From assembly GCA_963805715.1 (NCBI GenBank), contig CAWDVK010000010.1, forward strand, positions 1 to 64,000: DNA of 64,000 nucleotides, in the 5' to 3' direction. The notes under the pieces are model-generated. The model saw nothing but the letters and a program-made list of their open reading frames with translations, was not told where the DNA came from and did no database searches. Source of the DNA: CAWDVK01 sp963805715 (GTDB taxonomy: Bacteria; Actinomycetota; Actinomycetes; Streptosporangiales; Streptosporangiaceae). A program made the position numbers and the translations under genes. Shown here one piece after another: positions 34,868 to 43,531 of this stretch; position 1 is the first letter of the stretch, and each line of letters opens with the position of its first letter.

Positions 34868-35858
34868 GTGTCCGCTGACGGCCCGGCCGCGATCACCATG
34901 CCGATGACGACCCTGAGCGCCGCGGGGCCGGCGGTGTCGCGGATCGGCCTGGGCCTGGCCGCACTCGGCCGCCCCGCCTACATCACCGGCGGCCGGGCCG
35001 GCGACCTGCCCGACCGCAGCGTGCCTGGCCTGCGCGGCCGGACGATCGAGATGCTGGACGCCGCCTATGACAGCGGGATCAGGTACTTCGACGCCGCCCG
35101 CTCCTACGGGCGCGCCGAGGAATTCCTCGGCCGCTGGCTGGCCAGCCGGGAGTACCCGGACGCGGTGGCCGGCTCCAAGTGGGGCTACCGCTACACCGGC
35201 CGATGGCGGCTCGATGCCGACCGCCAGGAGGTCAAAGAGCATTCGCTGAGCATGTTCAGCACCCAGAGGGCCCAGACCCGCGCCATCCTCGGCAGCCGGC
35301 TCGCGCTCTACCAGGTGCACTCGCTGACCGAGGACTCCGGGCTGCTCGCCGACCGTGCCCTGCTCGCCGCGCTGGGCCGCCTGCGGGCCAGCGGCGTCAT
35401 CATCGGGCTGACCACCAGCGGCCCCGGCCAGGCCGCCACCATCCGGCGGGCGCTGCAGGCCACAGTCGACGGCGAGCCCCTCTTCTCGGTCGCCCAGGTG
35501 ACCTGGAACCTGCTGGAGCCATCGGCAGCCCCGGCCGCCGCGGAGGCAGCCGCAGCCGGATGGACGATCCTGGTCAAGGAAGCGCTGGCCAACGGCCGGC
35601 GCGGCCGGCAGCGATCCGGGCGGCGTGCCGGCCCCGCTGGCCGCGCTCGCCGCCGAGCGGAACGTGACGGCCGACGCCATCGCCATCTCCGCCGCGCTCG
35701 CCAACCCGTGGGCGGGCGTCGTGCTGTCCGGGGCCGTCACGCCCTGGCAGCTGAAGTCCAACCTGACCGCGCTGGCGATCCGCGACCTGCCGCCGCTCGG
35801 CCTCGCCGAGCCGCCGGGCCGCTACTGGGCGCGGCGGGCGGCCCGGCCCTGGCAGTGA
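34868..35858 (+). pseudogene. Aldo-keto reductase, frame-broken near the C-terminus
   Basis: A GTG at 34868 (or ATG at 34898) opens an aldo-keto reductase: RIGLGLAALGRPAYITGG, GIRYFDAARSYGRAEEFLG (Asp, Tyr), AGSKWGYRYTGRW (Lys), LALYQVHSLTEDSG (His). Near 35600 the frame changes in a GGCCGGCGCGGCCGGC run. The C-terminus resumes as VPAPLAALAAERNVTADAIA and NPWAGVVLSGAVTPWQLKSN, ending at 35858. One indel separates it from an intact gene of about 330 residues. The break is in an alternating GC run, where sequencing error is plausible. Confidence 0.8.
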
Positions 35859-35876
35859 CCGGGCTGCCCGGCCAGG

Positions 35877-36364
35877 TCACGACGCCGCGACCAGCTGAAC
35901 GGCGATGATGTAGCCCGCGTGGTCGGATGAGGTGCCCGAGTAGAACAGCATGTTCTTCCCGTCGTTGCCCTGGAACGACGTCAGGAACTCGACGCCGAAG
36001 TGCAGGGCGGACGGCGGGCCGGGGAACGACCCGTGCAGCGAGACCTCGCCGGTGTTGAGATCAAACGCGAACGTGCACGGTACCTGGTCGATCGAGGGCG
36101 TGACCCCGCCGAAGTCGTCGATGAACGCGATCGGCGCCCCGGTGTCGCCGGCGGCTGGCCGTGCAGCGTCCCGCGCGCCCCGCTGGCCGTGAACGGCGTG
36201 CAGTCCCCAGTGACCAGGAAGGCGTCACCGGGCGCGCCCTGACGCGAGAGCGAGAAGGCAATGTTCTCGCCGCCGTCGATGTTCGGGTCCTTGCCCCACT
36301 CAGTGAGCGTCTGCAGCGCGTGCTCGGTCCGCTCGCGCTCACGTCTATCGGCAGGAGTCACCAT
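35877..36364 (-). pseudogene. Conserved hypothetical protein, frame-broken in the middle
   Basis: ATG at 36364 follows GAGGAG. The first half reads TEHALQTLTEWGKDPNIDGG, AFSLSRQGAPGDAFLVTGDC. At about 36150 the frame changes and the second half continues to a TGA at 35877: PIAFIDDFGGVTPSIDQV, FAFDLNTGEVSLHGSFPG, HFGVEFLTSFQGNDGKNMLF, GYIIAVQLVAAS. The second half has no start of its own but is strongly protein-like. Restored length is about 162 residues. No family name is known to me. It is tail-to-tail with the broken aldo-keto reductase, 18 bp apart. Confidence 0.7.
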
Positions 36365-36374
36365 GATCTGCTCC

Positions 36375-36578
36375 TCACGGACATGACTCGCGCCCCGCTG
36401 GCGCGGGCCCTCCGCACAGCGCCTCATCCGGGCCGGGCGTGAACAGCGTGTAGGCCAGCTCGATGGCAGCCCAGGCGGCCAGCGCGGCAGCGATCACCGG
36501 CAAGGTCGCATGCGCGCCCGGCAGCCACATGCCGCCGTGCCGGTGACCGGCGATGGAGCCGATGATGTGGCCGACCAT
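36375..36578 (-). CDS. Possible small membrane protein
   Basis: 67 residues from an ATG at 36578, with a hydrophobic stretch ATLPVIAAALAAWAAIELAY and a His/Gly-rich start (HIIGSIAGHRHGGMW). It follows the D,D-carboxypeptidase in the same frame after its stop. No family is recognised; the C-terminal residues overlap the leader of the next gene. Weakly supported. Confidence 0.3.
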   Translation of the reverse strand: MVGHIIGSIAGHRHGGMWLPGAHATLPVIAAALAAWAAIELAYTLFTPGPDEALCGGPAPAGRESCP

Positions 36579-36629
36579 GTCGATGACCGCGGCGACGCCG
36601 ATGACCTGATGAGCCGCATGGACGCGGCG

Positions 36630-37580
36630 TCAGCGAACGGCGGGGGCCGCCGCGATCTGGCCGAAGCCCCAGTTCAGCATCCGGCTGGCATAGGTCACCG
36701 GCGCGCTGGGCAAAGTCGTCGGGTTGGCGTGCAGGATCACGCCGATCAGGGTGCGGCCGTCGCGGCGCGCCTCGAACAGCAGGCAGTTGCCCGCGGCCAG
36801 GGTGTCGCCGGTCTTGATCCCGAGGGCGCCCCGGTAGGACGCGAGCAGATCGTTGGTCGTCTGCCAGGCATAACTGTGGTGCAGGGCGCTGCCGGGCAGG
36901 TAGTAGCCGCGCTGGGCCACGATCGCGCGGAACACCGGGTATCTCATCGCGTCCTCGCCCAGCCGGACCAGGTCCGCGGGCGTGGAGTAGGTCGAGTACT
37001 CGGTCGGGTAGGGCATGCCATCAAAGCCGGAGAAATGCGTCGACGTCAGGCCCAGCGCCTGCGCCATCACGTTCATCTTCCGGACGAACGCGGCGCGGCC
37101 GGGGCCGTAGGCGGTGGCCAGCAGGTAGGCGGCGTCGCAGCCGGACGGCACCAGCATGGCCTCGAGCAGCTGGCGCGCGGTCAGCACGTCCCCGGCGATC
37201 AGGCCCGCGCTGCTGGCATCGTCCTTGCTGACGTACCGGACCGCGGCGGTGCTGACCCTGATCTCCCGGTTCAGGCCGCCCGCCCGGATCACCAGCAGCG
37301 CGGTCATGACCTTGGTGATGCTGCCCATCGGCCGCCGGACGCTGAGGTCCTGGCTCCACAGCCGGGCACCGGTGCCCGCATCCACCAGGTCCGCGCCGCC
37401 CGCGTACACGTCCGCCGGGGCGCCGGAACGGGCCAGCGCCGCGGGACGGCCGGATGCCGCGGACGCCAGCGCGGCAAGCGCGGGCGAGGCGGCGAGCATG
37501 GCCGCGAGCACGACCGCGGTGACCACGATGAGCCGGCGGGTCAGCGTCCTGACCGGCCGCCGGCGGGGCATATGAACCAC
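36630..37580 (-). CDS. D-alanyl-D-alanine carboxypeptidase (S11, DacC-like)
   Basis: 316 residues with an N-terminal signal/anchor (RLIVVTAVVLAAMLAASPALA). The three active-site motifs of S11 penicillin-binding proteins are present: SITK (87-90), SGC (146-148, where many have SGN) and KTG (256-258). The enzyme trims the terminal D-Ala from peptidoglycan pentapeptides outside the membrane. Length is that of a catalytic domain without the C-terminal amphipathic anchor. No partner gene adjoins; regulation is not evident. Confidence 0.92.
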   Translation of the reverse strand: MVHMPRRRPVRTLTRRLIVVTAVVLAAMLAASPALAALASAASGRPAALARSGAPADVYAGGADLVDAGTGARLWSQDLSVRRPMGSITKVMTALLVIRAGGLNREIRVSTAAVRYVSKDDASSAGLIAGDVLTARQLLEAMLVPSGCDAAYLLATAYGPGRAAFVRKMNVMAQALGLTSTHFSGFDGMPYPTEYSTYSTPADLVRLGEDAMRYPVFRAIVAQRGYYLPGSALHHSYAWQTTNDLLASYRGALGIKTGDTLAAGNCLLFEARRDGRTLIGVILHANPTTLPSAPVTYASRMLNWGFGQIAAAPAVR

Positions 37581-37938
37581 AGTGGTATCTAATCATCGCG
37601 AGCTCGTCACGGCCCGCGATAACCGGTGTCACATGCACGCACCGGACGCCGATGCCATTCCCGCCATCTGACCGGCGCTCCGGGGCTCATGTCAGCCGGT
37701 GCGCGCGCACGCCAGGAGGCGGGCGGTCCCGTGGCGATCCGGCCAGCGCGGCGGCGGCCGGGGCCGTCCAGCAGGCGCACTCAGCCCGGGATCGGCGTAC
37801 GCCGCGGCGACCGCGAGGGCATCGGCCGGGCGCCAGGGGCGCAGCAGCAGGCCGCCGCCAGCCGGAAGGACAGGCTGCGCGCTGCCGGCGATGCGGCCGG
37901 CCGGGTATCACGGGCCGGGTCAGTGCAGGCACGCGGCA
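37581..37938. other. 358-bp intergenic region, no gene seen
   Basis: Only shadow frames; the part next to 37580 should hold the carboxypeptidase promoter. No repeat or hairpin of note. Confidence 0.5.
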
Positions 37939-38865
37939 TCAGTCCACGGTGGCCTGCCGCCGGGCCAGGGCGTCCCGCCAGTAGTCCGCCGACTGGCGGA
38001 CATCGGCCAGGGCCTGGCCGTCGTCCTGCTCGCAGGGCGGGATGATCTCCAGGATCAGCGCGGTCTCCTTCGCTCCAGAACGGTCCAGCGCGGCGAGCAC
38101 CCTGTCCGCCTCGATCATGCCGTCAGCGCTGGTCCCCGGCGTGAACGGCCAGTGGCGGTCCGCCTTCCCGTCGGACTGCTGCAGGTGAACCACGGTCGTG
38201 CGCGCGCCCAGCTGCTCCAGCCAGGCATAGGGGTCGCGATCCTTGCCGACCGTGCCGCCGGGCACGCACTGATGCCCTACGTCCAGGCACAGGCTGACCG
38301 GGACATGCTCCGCGTCCCCGTCGGTCAGCAGCGCCGCCATCATCTGCAGGGTAGACGGCTCCCGCGCGGCGGCGAGGTTCTCCGCCATGAGGCCGGACAG
38401 CCCGCGCTCGCAGGCGTAGCCGGCCAGGTCGTCGAGCGCATCGCCGAGCTGCGCCCACAGCTTCCGGCGCCGGACCGGGTGCTGCCAGTCGTCCACGCAG
38501 TAGGCACCGACGTGGCCGCCGGTCGAGCCGGCCCCCACCGTCGCGGTGAAGTCGATGACCCGGCGGTACCAGTCCCTGGCCCGGTCCCTGGCTGCCGGAT
38601 CGGGGTGCAGGAGCAGGTTGGATGAGTAGGCGGCCATCCCGGTGAAGGTCGAGTGCAGCGTGAGGCCGCCGGCCGCGCAGGCCGCCCGCAGCCAGTCGGC
38701 CTGGCCGGCCACCTGAGCCGGCGTGGTGTCCAGGTCGACCAGGTCCAGCGTGTGCTGGACCAGGTCCAGTCCCAGGTCATCACGGACCAGGCGGGCCCAG
38801 CGCTCCGGCTGCGGCCAGCGCTTGACCGCGAAGCACGTGTTGATCCCGAGCCGGTAAGTGGTCAT
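37939..38865 (-). CDS. Sugar phosphate isomerase/epimerase-type TIM-barrel protein
   Basis: 308 residues from the ATG at 38865 (GGGAG upstream). The AP-endonuclease-2/xylose-isomerase fold is indicated by YRLGINTCFAVKRWPQPERW at the N-terminus, LTLHSTFTGMAAY, metal-ligand strands GLMAENLAAARE (Glu), VSLCLDVGHQC (Asp/His), VVHLQQSDGKADRH (His/Asp) and a final Glu in LILEIIPP. The ligands match a divalent-metal isomerase. Related proteins act on tetrose or pentose phosphates, but the substrate is unknown here. No sugar-kinase or transporter neighbours. Confidence 0.85.
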   Translation of the reverse strand: MTTYRLGINTCFAVKRWPQPERWARLVRDDLGLDLVQHTLDLVDLDTTPAQVAGQADWLRAACAAGGLTLHSTFTGMAAYSSNLLLHPDPAARDRARDWYRRVIDFTATVGAGSTGGHVGAYCVDDWQHPVRRRKLWAQLGDALDDLAGYACERGLSGLMAENLAAAREPSTLQMMAALLTDGDAEHVPVSLCLDVGHQCVPGGTVGKDRDPYAWLEQLGARTTVVHLQQSDGKADRHWPFTPGTSADGMIEADRVLAALDRSGAKETALILEIIPPCEQDDGQALADVRQSADYWRDALARRQATVD

Positions 38866-39298
38866 CACAACTCCCGCGGGCTGTGCGAGGTCAGTGCTCC
38901 CGCCACAGGTGCTTACCTAACCGCGGCGTACCGGAACTGTCGGTGCCGGGACAGAGGGGATGGCCAGCCACAAATGTCCCGCTGGCAGCATGCTGCCACA
39001 GCCGGCCGCGCGGGACAGCGCAGATGAAGCGGGACCGCCGCGCCGTGCTGTCAGGAGGCGGCCGGGAAATTCCGCTTTCCGCCAGCAGTGACAAACGTCA
39101 TATCAGTCCCCTGACGGGACGCGCGGCGCTTCCTGGCGGTGTTCTACCTGGTGATACCCGGCTGGGAAATCGCCTCCGGTTAGTGCTCTCGTTTCCAGCC
39201 GTGCCTGACTAATCGTTCGGGCCTGGCGCTGGCGAGCTGATCCCTCTGTCAGGGCAGCGTCAGCATGCCAGTCATCACATTCCTGGGGGGAAACAGTC
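38866..39298. other. 433-bp divergent intergenic region
   Basis: Carries the promoters of the isomerase (left) and the lysozyme-like gene (right), ending in GGGGGGAAA before the latter's ATG. No riboswitch or repeat could be recognised. Confidence 0.5.
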
Positions 39299-39697
39299 AT
39301 GCCCAGAATCAGGAGCATGGTAATCGCCGGCCTCGTTCTCGTCATCGCCCTCGCCGGCCTCGCGACCGCGGCGGCGGCCAACGCCAGTACCTCGAGTTAC
39401 AGCTGTGCGCAGCTCGGCCGCCTGTGGCTGAGCGTGGGCGGCGGCAAGTCGTCGGAACGCATCGCCGAGGGCGTGGCCATGGCCGAGTCCGGCGGTTACC
39501 AGTACGCCGTCGACCACGATTCCAATGGGACAGTCGACCGGGGCCTCTGGCAGATTAACTCCGTCCACGGGCACTGGTCGAGCTATAACGTCACGACCAA
39601 TGCTCGCGCCGCCAAGGTCATCTCCGACGACGGCCGCAACTGGCGCCCGTGGGTCACCTACATGACCGGTGCCTACCGGCTGCACTGCGGCGCATAA
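39299..39697 (+). CDS. Secreted lysozyme-like/SLT-type protein
   Basis: 132 residues from the ATG at 39299 with GGGGGGAAA ahead. A signal peptide (MVIAGLVLVIALAGLATAAA) is cleaved near ANAST. The mature part is a small lysozyme-like fold: CAQLGRLWLSVGGG, IAEGVAMAESGGYQYAVDHD (catalytic Glu in MAESGG), DRGLWQINSVHGHW and YMTGAYRLHCG. Two Cys could pair. It likely cleaves glycan strands of peptidoglycan. Monocistronic, convergent with the next gene. Confidence 0.85.
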   Translation: MPRIRSMVIAGLVLVIALAGLATAAAANASTSSYSCAQLGRLWLSVGGGKSSERIAEGVAMAESGGYQYAVDHDSNGTVDRGLWQINSVHGHWSSYNVTTNARAAKVISDDGRNWRPWVTYMTGAYRLHCGA

Positions 39698-39727
39698 GCA
39701 GGCCGGGCCAGGCCCCGGGCCGGCCAG

Positions 39728-41230
39728 TCAGTTCCTGGCGGCGCGGAAGCCGATGGCCGCCGCGATCCCGAGCACGCTGCGGGGCGCGTAGGCGATGCGC
39801 CACAGTCCGCCGTGCGCGGCGGCGTGCGCCTCGTCCTGCCACGGATGCTCATGCACCGGCGCGCGGCCGGCGCACAGGTCGTGCACGAGCAGGGCCGCCA
39901 TCAGCGTCTTGCAGGTGGCGGGCTCGAAGGCCTCGACGCCGAACCGGTGCGCGCCGGCGTAGGCAGCCGCCAGCGCCCGGTTCTTCAGCACCGACCGGGT
40001 GCGGGTCGGCGGCGCGACGTTCATCGACACGGTCGCGCCGTCCGCGCGGGCCACGGCGGCCCGCCACCGCTGCAGCCGCTTGGCCAGCGCGTAGTTGGGG
40101 CCCTGCTGGAGCACCAGGCTGTCGTTGATGCCGGGGCCGCTGCCGCGGGAGTAGGCGGGCCGGAACAGCCGGCCGCCGGACAGCGCCCGCATCGGCGGCC
40201 CGGCCAGCTTGGCCGCCGCTGACCGGCCCGCCCAGGCGCGGGCGGACTGCGCGACGGCGTCATCGGGGACCGCGAACACGTCGGTCGGCGTGGCCAGGAA
40301 CGCCAGCGCGAGGTCGTCGCGCATGGCCTGCAGGCGGATGGTGAGCGCGTCGACCGCGGCGCAGACGCGCACGTTGGCGCCGCCGTCGGCGTAGACGTAG
40401 TTGCCCAGCACCAGCGGGCCGTCAGCCGCGGCGAGCCAGTCGGCCGCCGCGGGGACGTTGCTGGCCAGGTCGAGGCCGGCCTGCCGCGCGACGGCCGCGC
40501 CATCCGCCGCCTGCTGCTCCTGCTGGCGGCCTGGGCCGCCGGCCACGGGGACGAGCAGGGTCCCGGCGCCGCGCCGCGCGGTCTCCAGCACTCGCTCCCA
40601 CAGCGGCGGGGCGGGCAGGTCAACGGCGATGACCCGGGCGCCCCAGCTCAGCAGCACCGGCAGCGGGCCCACCTCGGCGCCGGCTCCGAGCACGGCGACG
40701 GTGCGGCCGGGCAGCCGGAGCCACTCCGGGTGCGCGGCCACCGCGCCGGCCGCTGCCGCGCAGGACGGCTCGATGATGCCCCGCTCCGCCCAGGCGTCCA
40801 GCTGCCGCAGCAGCGCGCTGCCCCGCAGCCAGTCACCGCGGTAGGGCAGCGACAGCTCGGTCTCGGCCGCCCCGGTGCCCGCTATCGTGACCGTGCTGAC
40901 AGGCTGGCGCGCGGGCGCGGACAGCAGCGCATCGAGCCCGGCCTCCTCGCCCCCCTCGGTCAGCACGCGCATCCGCTGGTGCGCTGACCGCAGCCCGTCT
41001 CTCGCGATCGACAATGCGGCGTCCTTCGAGGCCAGGCCCGCTTCGACGAGTCGCCGGCAGTGCACCAGGTAGCCCGTGCGCCAGTTCGCGTCGCGCTCGG
41101 CATCCCCTGCCCCGGCCGGGTCCACCCGGCGCAGCGCGTCGGCGACGACCGCCCTGCCCAGCGCTGAGGTGCTCCGGCGCCCGTCTGCCGCGGCGGGGAA
41201 GACAACCCCGGCGGGCTCATCGCTGCTCAT
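39728..41230 (-). CDS. Conserved protein with a central Rossmann-like fold, function unknown
   Basis: 500 residues from the ATG at 41230 (AGGAG upstream; an ATG ten codons earlier is possible). The N-terminal domain is helical (TGYLVHCRRLVEAGLASKDA). A Rossmann-type dinucleotide motif appears in the middle (VAVLGAGAEVGPLPVLLSWG, then RVIAVDLPAPPLW). The second half contains GNYVYADGGANVRVCAAVD, DLALAFLATPTDVFAVPDD and KTLMAALLVHDLC, ending in a hydrophobic, possibly membrane-associated tail (SVLGIAAAIGFRAARN). I do not recognise the family. An NAD(P)-dependent role is possible. It is monocistronic and intact. Confidence 0.75.
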   Translation of the reverse strand: MSSDEPAGVVFPAAADGRRSTSALGRAVVADALRRVDPAGAGDAERDANWRTGYLVHCRRLVEAGLASKDAALSIARDGLRSAHQRMRVLTEGGEEAGLDALLSAPARQPVSTVTIAGTGAAETELSLPYRGDWLRGSALLRQLDAWAERGIIEPSCAAAAGAVAAHPEWLRLPGRTVAVLGAGAEVGPLPVLLSWGARVIAVDLPAPPLWERVLETARRGAGTLLVPVAGGPGRQQEQQAADGAAVARQAGLDLASNVPAAADWLAAADGPLVLGNYVYADGGANVRVCAAVDALTIRLQAMRDDLALAFLATPTDVFAVPDDAVAQSARAWAGRSAAAKLAGPPMRALSGGRLFRPAYSRGSGPGINDSLVLQQGPNYALAKRLQRWRAAVARADGATVSMNVAPPTRTRSVLKNRALAAAYAGAHRFGVEAFEPATCKTLMAALLVHDLCAGRAPVHEHPWQDEAHAAAHGGLWRIAYAPRSVLGIAAAIGFRAARN

Positions 41231-41479
41231 CGCGCTCCTGTCGCCGGCCATGGCGACCATTGTGCGCCTGGTATCCGGTCAGGCGACGCCCGCGGTGTCT
41301 GCGGCACGATGAGGCGCCCGTGACGCGGCAGCGCGCCGTTGCCGAGAGTTCACTTGATTTCACAGGCCGTTAACACCGATCGCCGTGCGTCATGGCTAGC
41401 GTGGGCGCTGGCACGGATGAGTTCCGGGCAGCACCTGAGAAGGCTCGCCGCCCAGCGAGCGGGCCGGGGGAAGAAGACC

Positions 41480-42337
41480 ATGAGCAAACCAGACACGACA
41501 GCACCGGCCGGGCAGCGGCCGGCCGGATCGGCCGCGCGCAAGTCGGCCTATAGCGAGCACGCCCGTTCCTACGAGCAGCGGACCGGCGCGTTCCAGCGCT
41601 ACCGCCAGACCATCGTCGAGGCCCTTCCGGTCAGCGAGGGCCAGGTGGTCCTCGACGTGGGATGCGGCACCGGCTTGTGCAGCGGCCTGCTGCAGCAGAA
41701 AGTGGGCTCCAGCGGCAGCGTCGTCGGCATCGAGGAGTCGCCGGAGATGGCGGCGGTCGCGCGCGAGCGGATCGCGGCCGAGGGCTGGCCGAACGTCACG
41801 ATCGTGGAGTCACCGGCCGAGCAGGCGGAGATCGCGGTGACCGCGGATGCCGCCCTGTTCTGCGCCGTCCACGACATCCTGCAGTCACCGGATGCATTAA
41901 GGAATATCTTCAGCAGGCTCCGGCCCGGCGCCTGGGTGGCGGCGGGCGGCGGCAAGTGGGCTCCGGCGCCGCTGATGGCGCTGAACCTGCAGGTGCGGAT
42001 GATGCATGCGCCGTTCGTGCGCAGCTTCAGCGGCTTTGACCGGCCCTGGCATCATCTGGAGCAGATGATCGACGGCATCGAAATCCGCGAGGTCGCGCTC
42101 GGCAGCGGCTACATCGTCACCGGTCAGGCCGCCCATTCTGAGCCGGCCGCTCCGTCCCGGCGGCCAGGTCCGTCCCGGCGGCCGGGTCAGTCCCGGCAGG
42201 CCGCTCCGGCGCAGCGGCCAGGTCCGTCCCGGCGGGCAGCTCAGTCCCGGCAGGCAGTTCCGTCGCAGCAGGCGGGCCTGGCGCAGCAGGCAGCCCTGTC
42301 CCGGCAGGCAGGCCGGCCCCGGCGGCGAGCGCCCTAG
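41480..42337 (+). CDS. Class I SAM-dependent methyltransferase with repetitive basic tail
   Basis: 285 residues from the ATG at 41480 (GGGGGAAG upstream). Motif I is VVLDVGCGTGLCSGLLQQKV, motif II acidic residue in VGIEESPEM, then NVTIVESPAEQAEIAV and ADAALFCAVHDILQ. The domain ends near ALGSGYIVTGQA (residue about 218). The last 65 residues are a Ser/Arg/Pro/Gln tail of imperfect five-residue units (PSRRPG, QSRQAA) probably grown by DNA slippage. The stop overlaps the convergent hydrolase stop by four bases. Substrate unknown. Confidence 0.88.
   Translation: MSKPDTTAPAGQRPAGSAARKSAYSEHARSYEQRTGAFQRYRQTIVEALPVSEGQVVLDVGCGTGLCSGLLQQKVGSSGSVVGIEESPEMAAVARERIAAEGWPNVTIVESPAEQAEIAVTADAALFCAVHDILQSPDALRNIFSRLRPGAWVAAGGGKWAPAPLMALNLQVRMMHAPFVRSFSGFDRPWHHLEQMIDGIEIREVALGSGYIVTGQAAHSEPAAPSRRPGPSRRPGQSRQAAPAQRPGPSRRAAQSRQAVPSQQAGLAQQAALSRQAGRPRRRAP
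42145..42325 (+). repeat. Degenerate 15-bp repeats coding the methyltransferase tail
   Basis: Repeated TCCCGGCGGCCAGG/TCCCGGCAGGC-type units on a 15-bp period give alternating SRRPG and SRQAA pentapeptides. Confidence 0.8.
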
Positions 42338-43245
42338 CGGCGAGGCCGGCCCGGCGCCCGGACCCCGGCCCGGCGGAGCAGGCCGTCCTGGCGGGCCGGG
42401 GCCGGGACGACCGACGAGGAGGCCTCGAGCAGCGCGCTGGCGAACAGCTGCGGCGCGTTCAGGCACATGCCGTGCTCGGCGTCCACCTCGTGCACCGACG
42501 CGCCGGGGATGGCGCGGGCCAGCTCGCGCTGGCTGCTGGCCGGCACGATGAGATCACGGGCCGTGACGATGACGGCGGCCGGCACGTCGACCGACCCGAT
42601 CCAGTGATCCGAGCTGAACCCGCAGACGGCCTGGACGGCCGAGACGGCGGTGGCCAGCGTGGTCCTGCCCATCTGAGCCCGGGCCCAGCTGGCCGTCGCC
42701 GGATCGTCGATGTGGCCGAGCAGCCCGGTGCCGAGCACCTCGGCGCCGACCAGCTGCAGGATCGGGTTCCAGCGGATGGCGGCGGACATGGTCGGCAGCG
42801 CGAGGGCGGCCAGCTTCTCGACCGGCGACCCGACGACGTTGGTCGCGGTGGAGCACAGCACGAGTCCGGACAGCACCGGAGCGTGCCGCTGATAGAGCAG
42901 CTGCGCCACCATGCCGCCCATCGAGTAGCCCACGGCCACGAACCGCGGGATATCCAGGACACCGGCCAGCGCGGCGATGTCGTCCGCGCAGTCCTCCAGC
43001 CGGAACCGCGATCCGGCCCTGATCCCGTCGCCGTGCCCGCGCAGGTCGGCGGCGACCACGCGGTACTGGCGGGCGAGCGGCGCGAAGACCCTCGACCAGT
43101 TCAGCTCGGCCGTGAAGGTCACCCCGTGGATCAGCATCAGCGTCTCGGCGCCGCCCGGGCCCGCGCACTCCCATACCCGCGTCGTGCCGCGGCCCGGCAG
43201 GTCCACCAGGCGGGTCAGCGGCTGTACTGCTTCAGGGTCGCTCAT
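42334..43245 (-). CDS. Alpha/beta hydrolase
   Basis: 303 residues. The fold is clear: LMLIHGVTFTAELNWSRVF (oxyanion region), VVAADLRGHGDG, FVAVGYSMGGMVAQLLY (nucleophile Ser), VIVTARDLIVPASSQ (acid) and VHEVDAEHGMCLNAP (His). It resembles esterases or haloperoxidase-like enzymes. The last 30 residues are a basic tail overlapping the convergent methyltransferase stop (CTAG shared). The start at 43245 has GAAAGAGG upstream. Substrate unknown. Confidence 0.9.
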   Translation of the reverse strand: MSDPEAVQPLTRLVDLPGRGTTRVWECAGPGGAETLMLIHGVTFTAELNWSRVFAPLARQYRVVAADLRGHGDGIRAGSRFRLEDCADDIAALAGVLDIPRFVAVGYSMGGMVAQLLYQRHAPVLSGLVLCSTATNVVGSPVEKLAALALPTMSAAIRWNPILQLVGAEVLGTGLLGHIDDPATASWARAQMGRTTLATAVSAVQAVCGFSSDHWIGSVDVPAAVIVTARDLIVPASSQRELARAIPGASVHEVDAEHGMCLNAPQLFASALLEASSSVVPAPARQDGLLRRAGVRAPGRPRR

Positions 43246-43531
43246 CAGCCTCTTTCTTCCTCGACCATACGTGGCCCGTGCCGGCCAGTGAAGCCGTGCC
43301 AGTATCTCAGCCGGGACATGGCGCTCTTCCTATCCGAGACTCGCGCATGACGGGTGGCCGGCAGCGCGTCACCATGCAAGGTGGCAGGGAGGGGAAAGGG
43401 ATGACGGAGCAGCAGGGCAGCCAGCCTGGCACGGCCGGCGCCGGGAGCGGGGGCTACCAGTGAGGGGCTACCAGTGACCAGCCGGCGGTGCCCCGCCGTG
43501 TCCGCCCTCGGCGCGCGCAAGGCGCCGGGTG

